A stretch of 64,000 bases of DNA. Origin: OAS926 sp035503715. Lineage in GTDB: Bacteria > Pseudomonadota > Alphaproteobacteria > Rhizobiales > Rhizobiaceae. Below, piece after piece: positions 58,969-64,000 of this stretch; the stretch's first letter is position 1; every line of letters begins with the position of its first letter. Both the position numbers and the translations under genes were made by a program. The notes beneath the pieces were generated by a model. The model was not told where the DNA came from. It did not search any database and saw only the letters and a program-made list of their open reading frames with translations. The stretch covers positions 1 through 64,000 of the forward strand of contig DATJTE010000163.1 of NCBI GenBank assembly GCA_035503715.1, read 5' to 3'.

Positions 58969-59753
58969 CAGCGCTTGCCCTCTGTCGGATGTGCAGAAAG
59001 CCGCGCGCCGCGCTGCTTGATTTTTTCCGGCGCTTTCGGCGTCGGCACGTTGTGCGCCTTCAGGATGTCCGTCCAGGGTGCTGCCGGATTGTACGCCCAT
59101 TTCACGGCATTGCGCAGCACCTGCTGAACGTCGGTATTGTGGTAGATCGGATACGTCTCGTGGCCGGGCGAGAAGTAGAAGATATTGCCAGCGCCGCGGC
59201 GATAGGTGAGGCCCGAGCGGAACACCTCGCCGCCCTGGTACCAGGAGACGAACACTGTCTCGAGCGGCTCCGGCACGGCGAACGGCTCGCCATACATTTC
59301 CGTCTCCTCGATCTCGATGCGCTCGCCGAGGCCGGCGGCGATCGGGTGGTTGCGGTTGATCACCCAGACGCGCTCGCGCTCGCCCGCCTCGCGCCATTTC
59401 AGCGAGCACATCGTGCCCATCAGCTTCTTGAATATCTTCGAGTAGTGGCCGGAGTGGAGCACGATCAGCCCCATGCCCTCCCAGACGCGCTTGGCGACGC
59501 GCTCGACGATCTCGTCCTCGACCTGGTTGTGCGCAGCATGCCCCCACCAGACGAGCACGTCGGTCTTGGCGAGCCGCTTCTCGGTCAGCCCGTGCTCTTT
59601 CTCCTGGAGCGTCGCTGTCGTCGCCTTGATCGCCTTGTCGGCGTTTAGCGCCTTGGCGATCGTGCTATGCATGCCGTCCGGGTAGATGTCCTGGACAACC
59701 TTGTTCGTCTGCTCGTGGACGTTCTCGCCCCACACGACAGCGTTGATCGCCAT
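58968..59753 (-). CDS. ThuA-like (trehalose-utilisation family) protein
   Basis: This 261-residue protein belongs to the ThuA/class-I glutamine-amidotransferase-like fold: VLVWWGHAAHNQVEDEIVER, GLIVLHSGHYSKIF and GNIFYFSPGHETYP are conserved. It is the first gene of a pair with the Gfo/Idh oxidoreductase. The exact sugar is not evident. Confidence 0.85.
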   Translation of the reverse strand: MAINAVVWGENVHEQTNKVVQDIYPDGMHSTIAKALNADKAIKATTATLQEKEHGLTEKRLAKTDVLVWWGHAAHNQVEDEIVERVAKRVWEGMGLIVLHSGHYSKIFKKLMGTMCSLKWREAGERERVWVINRNHPIAAGLGERIEIEETEMYGEPFAVPEPLETVFVSWYQGGEVFRSGLTYRRGAGNIFYFSPGHETYPIYHNTDVQQVLRNAVKWAYNPAAPWTDILKAHNVPTPKAPEKIKQRGARLSAHPTEGKR

Positions 59754-59909
59754 TTTCCCGCTCCAAAGCGCTTTGAAAGCATGCGAAATAGAGAAATCGG
59801 CGCCTTTTGTGAAGGCCCGGCCGGCAGGTTCTACATCGAAATTACATGTCGGCCCGGCTCATCAGGCGTCTGGTCATAACATTTACAGGCGTGGCCCGAT
59901 CCAGTCGGC

Positions 59910-60311
59910 CTATCCGATCTCCAACCCGAATTTCTCGACCACCTCCGGCCGGATCAGCCGCGAATGCAGGGCGAGCAGCAGCAGTTGCGCGTCGAACCCG
60001 TCCGCATCGTCGATTGCCGCCTCGATGCGGCGCTCGGCTTCGGCTGTGGCATCCGCACCGTTCACCGTAGCAAAATGCTCAGGGCCGAGCAGGCAATAGG
60101 CGAAGAGGCTCGCCGCGAACGGATAGGCATGCGGCGGTGGCTCGCCGTCGTCCGCATGATCCTTCATCAGATTTGAGATCGCGAGCTTCAGCCCTTCCGG
60201 TACGAGCGCCGGGTGGAGATCGGCCGTCTTCAGCGCAGCGTCCAGTGACCGCAGATCTTCCGACCTGCCGAAGCGTCCGAGAAAACCGAAGGAAGAACCG
60301 CGCCGTGCCAT
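59910..60311 (-). CDS. Conserved hypothetical protein
   Basis: I do not recognise this 133-residue protein. It is helical and mildly acidic with ALVPEGLKLAISNLMKDH near residue 38 and DGFDAQLLLLALHSRLIRPE near the end. Codon use matches the host, so it is probably native. Upstream on its strand, at 60362-60385, is a copy of a GC-rich repeat. Confidence 0.6.
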   Translation of the reverse strand: MARRGSSFGFLGRFGRSEDLRSLDAALKTADLHPALVPEGLKLAISNLMKDHADDGEPPPHAYPFAASLFAYCLLGPEHFATVNGADATAEAERRIEAAIDDADGFDAQLLLLALHSRLIRPEVVEKFGLEIG

Positions 60312-60361
60312 GCCGCCAATGTGGCGACCGAGGGCGAAGATGCCAAGGGCTGCGGCGCCAT

Positions 60362-60385
60362 CCCTCCCCCCTTGAGGGGAGGGAG
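60362..60385. repeat. Half-copy of the ACCC/GGGT palindromic repeat
   Basis: CCCTCCCCCCTTGAGGGGAGGGA matches the left hairpin of the repeat found inside lhr. It is intergenic here. Confidence 0.55.
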
Positions 60386-60395
60386 CGCGTTGGTG

Positions 60396-60698
60396 CTACC
60401 TTTCGAACACCACCTCGCCCGAGACCGGATCGGTTACGCCCATCCCGCCGCCCAGATCCTCCAGCATGTCGCGCATGCGGTCGAGCTGCGCGATCATCAC
60501 CGGCCGCGCCTTGGCGAGGCTGTCAAAACTATCCCACTCGCCGATGACGCAATAGGTGCGCTCGCCGGTCTTTATGATGGAAAATTTTCTCAGGCCCGCT
60601 GCCTTGAGCGCCGTGCCGTCCATCTGCTCATGGCTTTTCAGATAATCCGCCTCGCGGCCGGCTTTTACGCGCATGCGAACCGAATTGTATGCGGTCAT
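60396..60698 (-). CDS. Antibiotic-biosynthesis-monooxygenase-like (dimeric alpha-beta barrel) protein
   Basis: This 100-residue protein has the ABM/DUF-type dimeric ferredoxin-like barrel pattern: AYNSVRMRVKAGREADYLKS, a GERTYCVIGEWDSFDSLAKA strand-turn and a final MIAQLDRMRDMLEDL helix. These proteins act as small monooxygenases or stress-linked heme or quinol enzymes. The substrate is unknown. Confidence 0.7.
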   Translation of the reverse strand: MTAYNSVRMRVKAGREADYLKSHEQMDGTALKAAGLRKFSIIKTGERTYCVIGEWDSFDSLAKARPVMIAQLDRMRDMLEDLGGGMGVTDPVSGEVVFER

Positions 60699-60807
60699 GG
60701 CAAGTCCCCTCCGTCACAAACAGGTCAGGGCCGAGCCGGCAGCGCAGACGCCTTCAGAAAGGCAAGGCCGGGGCACGGCCGTCAAATATTAGCAATGCCT
60801 ATAATAG

Positions 60808-60833
60808 CGCGCCGGCGCCGAAGCGCCAGCGCG
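60808..60833 (-). terminator. Stem-loop after the medium-subunit gene
   Basis: On the transcribed strand, CGCGCTGGCGC and GCGCCGGCGCG pair over 11 positions (one wobble) with a TTCG loop. Only a mixed AT-rich tail follows, so it is a probable but not classic terminator. Confidence 0.55.
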
Positions 60834-60854
60834 AAAATAGGTTACGCTCGATAC

Positions 60855-61649
60855 CTAGCCGTTCGCGGCGGCGACGGCGCGCTTGGCCATCACCTTGATG
60901 AGGTTCGCGCGATATTCGGCCGAGGCGTGCAAATCGCTCATCAGGTTCTTAGCCGGTATCTTCACATCGTCCAGCGCTGCCGCCTCGAATTTCTTGGCGA
61001 TCGCCGCTTCGATTTCCTTGGAGCGGAACACGCCGTCATCACCCGCGCCGGTCACCGCCGCACGCACGCCGCTCTTGTCCTTCGCCACGAAGACGCCGGT
61101 CAGCGCATAACGTGACGCCGGGTTCGGAAACTTCGCGTATCCCGCCTTTGCCGGAATGTCGAAAGACACAGCGGTGACGATCTCGCCGTCCTTCAGCGCG
61201 GTGCCGAAGAGGCCGGTGAAGAATTTGTCGGCGGAAATTTTGCGCTTGTTGGTCTCGATCGTGGCGTTGAGCGCCAGCAGCGCCGCAGGATAGTCGGCGG
61301 TCGGATCGTTGTTGGCGATCGAGCCGCCGATCGTGCCGCGATGGCGAACATGCGGGTCACCGATATGCCCTGCCAGGTAAGAAACCGCCGGGCAGGCCTT
61401 CATCAGCTTGTCGTTCGTCGCGACCTCGGCATGCGTCGCCGCTGCCCCGATGGTGACGGACTTGCCCGACACCTTGATGCCCTTGAGCTCCTTGATGTGC
61501 ATGAGGTCGATCACGTCGCCGGGCGATGCCAGCCTCACCTTCATCGCCGGGATCAGCGTCATGCCGCCCGACAGATATTTCGCTTCGCCCTTGGCTTTCT
61601 TGGCAGCGTCCGCGACGGAGGCCGCGCGATGGTAATTCACTTGATACAT
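60855..61649 (-). CDS. coxM: FAD-binding (medium) subunit of a CO-dehydrogenase-like hydroxylase
   Basis: This 264-residue protein has the FAD-binding motifs of the CoxM/XdhB family: AKYLSGGMTLIPAMKVRLA and RHRGTIGGSIANNDPTADYP. It passes electrons from the molybdenum subunit to FAD. It begins at 61649, 11 bp after the large-subunit stop. The iron-sulfur small subunit is not in the window and may lie upstream of the large-subunit gene. Confidence 0.85.
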   Translation of the reverse strand: MYQVNYHRAASVADAAKKAKGEAKYLSGGMTLIPAMKVRLASPGDVIDLMHIKELKGIKVSGKSVTIGAAATHAEVATNDKLMKACPAVSYLAGHIGDPHVRHRGTIGGSIANNDPTADYPAALLALNATIETNKRKISADKFFTGLFGTALKDGEIVTAVSFDIPAKAGYAKFPNPASRYALTGVFVAKDKSGVRAAVTGAGDDGVFRSKEIEAAIAKKFEAAALDDVKIPAKNLMSDLHASAEYRANLIKVMAKRAVAAANG

Positions 61650-61660
61650 CGTCGTTCCTC

Positions 61661-64000
61661 CTAATGCTTTGCTGCGGCTCTGATCGCCGCCCAGACCTTC
61701 GATGGCGTCGCCGGCATCGTCAGTTTGTTGTTGCCGATGGCGTCCGTCACCGCGTTGATGACTGCCGGTGGCGAGCCGATCGCGCCCGCCTCGCCGCAGC
61801 CCTTGATGCCGAGTGGATTGCTCGGGCACGGCGTGTTCGACGTCGAAAGCTGGAAGTACGGCACGTCGGTGGCGCGCGGCATGGTGTAGTCGTTGTAGCT
61901 CGCGGTGATGAGCTGGCCGGTTTCCGGGTCGTAATGGCAGCCTTCGAGCAGCGCCTGGCCAATGCCCTGCGTGATGCCGCCATGCACCTGACCCTCGACG
62001 ATCATCGGGTTGATGATGTTGCCGAAATCGTCAGCCGCGACGAACTGCACGATCTCGGTGACGCCGGTGTCGGGATCGATCTCGACCTCGCAGATGTAGC
62101 AGCCCGCCGGGAAGGTGAAGTTGGACGGGTCGTAGAAGGAGGTTTCCTTCAGGCCCGGCTCCATGCCGGACGGCAGATTGTGCGCGGTGTAGGCGGCAAG
62201 CGCCATCTGGAACCACGGCACGTTCTTGTCGGTGCCTGCGACCTTCAGCGCGCCATCCTCGATGACGATGTCGGCTTCGTCGGCTTCGAGCAGATGGGCG
62301 GCGATCTTCTTCGCCTTGGCCTCGATCTTGTCGAGCGCCTTGACGATCGCCGACATGCCGACCGCGCCGGAGCGCGAGCCGTAGGTGCCCATGCCCATCT
62401 GCACCTTGTCGGTATCGCCATGCACGATCGACACCTGTTCGATCGGGATGCCGAACCGGCCACTTGCCACCTGCGCGAAGGTCGTCTCGTGACCCTGGCC
62501 GTGGCTGTGCGAGCCGGTCAGGATCTCGATCGTGCCGACCGCATTGACGCGCACCTCGGCCGATTCCCACAGGCCGACGCCGGCGCCGAGCGAACCGACC
62601 GCCGCCGAAGGCGCCAGCCCGCACGCCTCGATGTACGTGCTCATGCCGATGCCGCGCAGTCTGCCGCGCTTCTTCGCTTCGGCCCGACGCTTCTCGAAGC
62701 CGGTATAATCGGCGGTTTTCATCGCCGCGTTGAGCGAGGCTTCATAGTCGCCCGCGTCATAGTTCATGATGACCGGCGTCTGGTATGGGAAGCCCTTGAT
62801 GAAGTTGCGCCGGCGCAATTCCGCCGGGCTCACCTTCAGTTCCCGCGCCGCCGTTTCGATCACCCGTTCGAGCAGGAACGTCGCTTCCGGCCGGCCGGCG
62901 CCGCGATAAGCATCCACCGGCGACGTGTTCGTGTAGACCGTGCGCACGTTGCAGTGGATCGCGGGGATCACGTACTGGCCCGACAGCAGCGTCGCGTAGA
63001 GATAGGTCGGCACGCAGGAGGAGAAGAGCGACATATACGCGCCGAGATTGGCGATCGTGTCGACCTTCAGTGCGACGATCTTCTTGTCGGCGTCGAATGC
63101 CATCTGCACTTCGGTCACGTGGTCGCGACCATGGGCGTCGGTCAGGAAGCTTTCCGTACGATCGGCCACCCATTTGACAGGCACGCCGGCGCGCTTCGAC
63201 GCCCAGCAGCAGACGATCTCTTCCGGATAGATGTAGATTTTCGAGCCGAAGCCGCCGCCGACATCGGGCGCGATCACGCGCAGCTTGTTCTCCGGCGCTA
63301 CATTGTAGAACGCGCTCATCACCAAACGGGCGAGATGCGGGTTCTGCGACGTCGTCCAGCACGTGTAGTGGTCTTCCGCCTTGTCGTAGTGGCCAAGGGC
63401 GGCGCGCGGCTCCATGGCGTTCGGCACCAGCCGGTTGTTGACGATCTTCATCTTGGTGACGTGCGCCGCGCGCTTGATGGCGGCGTCCGTCGCCGCCTGG
63501 TCGCCCAGCGCCCAGTCGAAGATCAGATTGTTCGCCGCCTCGGGGTGGAGCTGCGGCGCGCCCGATTTCAGCGCGGCGACCGGATCGGTGACCGCATCCC
63601 TTTCCTTATAGTCGACGTTCACGGCCTCGGCCGCGTCGCGCGCCTGACCTTTCGTATCGGCAACGACGATGACCACCGCGTCGCCGACATAGCGCACTCT
63701 GTCGACCGCCAGCGGCGACCAGGCGCCCATCTTCATCGGCGAGCCGTCCTTGGAGTGGATCATCCAGCCGCAGATCAGATTGCCGATGCCGTCCGCCTTC
63801 AGCTCCTTGCCGGTCAGCACGGCGATCACGCCCGGCATCTTCGATGCCTTCTTGACGTCGATCTTCTTGATGTCCGCATGCGCATAAGGCGAGCGCACGA
63901 ACGCGGCGTGCTTCATGCCGGGAACGACCATGTCGTCGACATAGCGCCCGGCGCCGGTGATGAAACGTTTGTCTTCCTTACGCGCCACGCGGGCGCCAAT
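61661..64000 (-). CDS. coxL: Molybdopterin-binding large subunit of a form-II CO-dehydrogenase-like hydroxylase (5' end beyond the window)
   Basis: This frame (780 codons within the window) continues past 64000; the N terminus is missing. The sequence IGARVARKEDKRFITGAGRY near the edge is the usual early part. The active-site loop is AYRGAGR, which marks the form-II (putative) group, not the AYRCSFR of true aerobic CO dehydrogenases. The GTG at 63988 should not be taken as the start. It is co-directional with the medium subunit. Substrate is unknown. Confidence 0.88.
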   Translation of the reverse strand: MGARVARKEDKRFITGAGRYVDDMVVPGMKHAAFVRSPYAHADIKKIDVKKASKMPGVIAVLTGKELKADGIGNLICGWMIHSKDGSPMKMGAWSPLAVDRVRYVGDAVVIVVADTKGQARDAAEAVNVDYKERDAVTDPVAALKSGAPQLHPEAANNLIFDWALGDQAATDAAIKRAAHVTKMKIVNNRLVPNAMEPRAALGHYDKAEDHYTCWTTSQNPHLARLVMSAFYNVAPENKLRVIAPDVGGGFGSKIYIYPEEIVCCWASKRAGVPVKWVADRTESFLTDAHGRDHVTEVQMAFDADKKIVALKVDTIANLGAYMSLFSSCVPTYLYATLLSGQYVIPAIHCNVRTVYTNTSPVDAYRGAGRPEATFLLERVIETAARELKVSPAELRRRNFIKGFPYQTPVIMNYDAGDYEASLNAAMKTADYTGFEKRRAEAKKRGRLRGIGMSTYIEACGLAPSAAVGSLGAGVGLWESAEVRVNAVGTIEILTGSHSHGQGHETTFAQVASGRFGIPIEQVSIVHGDTDKVQMGMGTYGSRSGAVGMSAIVKALDKIEAKAKKIAAHLLEADEADIVIEDGALKVAGTDKNVPWFQMALAAYTAHNLPSGMEPGLKETSFYDPSNFTFPAGCYICEVEIDPDTGVTEIVQFVAADDFGNIINPMIVEGQVHGGITQGIGQALLEGCHYDPETGQLITASYNDYTMPRATDVPYFQLSTSNTPCPSNPLGIKGCGEAGAIGSPPAVINAVTDAIGNNKLTMPATPSKVWAAIRAAAKH

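Noticed and set aside
1..64000. CRISPR array
   Set aside because: No regularly spaced direct repeats or cas-like genes were seen.

Overview
The window looks like a chromosomal segment of an alphaproteobacterium of the order Hyphomicrobiales (Rhizobiales), most like Mesorhizobium and its relatives in Phyllobacteriaceae. This is inferred from gene content, not from a search. The supporting marks are GcrA with a cluster of GANTC (CcrM) sites upstream, a PodJ-type polarity protein, a SAM-II riboswitch before metZ, the arginine set argD-argF next to hslO/apaG, class I lysyl-tRNA synthetase, a long-form dCTP deaminase, and overall high G+C.

Layout. 1-5.6 kb: an ectoine/amino-acid type ABC transporter (ehuBCDA-like) with an M24 hydrolase and a divergent GntR regulator; a fossil of a second ATPase gene abuts the regulator. 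5.6-20.8 kb: tRNA-Gly, an M19 dipeptidase, a hybrid histidine kinase, dcd, metZ under SAM-II control, yjbR-like, apaG, hslO, argF-argD, gcrA, phoU-phoR and a divergent ppk2. 20.8-26.7 kb: a glycosyltransferase-2 gene split by a 3.8-kb IS1595-type element with perfect terminal repeats and an 8-bp target duplication. The element carries a Panacea-domain (PanA) antitoxin with an overlapping RelE/ParE-like partner, two coiled-coil/winged-helix-like proteins, a small Xre protein and a small unknown gene. 26.9-31.7 kb: an orphan binding protein, a TerB-like protein, lysK, an SNase-like protein and an S24 regulator. 31.7-40 kb: a beta-oxidation cluster (thioesterase, fadJ-like, thiolase, two acyl-CoA dehydrogenases) and a MerR regulator, with a low-GC DMP19-like gene wedged in. 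40.4-46.1 kb: podJ-like, TauE/SafE and a TIGR02186-type protein. 46.1-53.7 kb: a DNA-repair cluster (pdeM, lhr, MBL exonuclease, ATP-dependent ligase) interrupted by higBA and a methyltransferase. 53.7-64 kb: a palindromic repeat, a membrane protein, a nitronate-monooxygenase-like enzyme, an AT-rich dGTPase gene flanked by 18-bp direct repeats, Gfo/Idh and ThuA proteins, and two subunits of a form-II CO-dehydrogenase-like molybdenum hydroxylase (the large subunit runs off the window).

Regulation readable from the sequence: (i) a 14-bp perfect palindrome in front of ehuB and a 10-bp palindrome upstream of the GntR gene; (ii) one dyad, core ACGTTTnCGTAAAyG, before the 598-aa acyl-CoA dehydrogenase, before the MerR gene itself and before the nitronate-monooxygenase-like gene 16 kb away, which suggests a LiuR-like regulon; (iii) a separate 20-bp palindrome between the two acyl-CoA dehydrogenase genes; (iv) SAM-II plus intrinsic terminator upstream of metZ; (v) two mutually exclusive hairpins upstream of argD.

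The best candidates for something new are the cargo-bearing IS1595 element with its PanA-type toxin-antitoxin pair, and the dGTPase gene inserted between direct repeats of a neighbour's 3' end. All functions are read from the sequence and family knowledge; no database search was possible.
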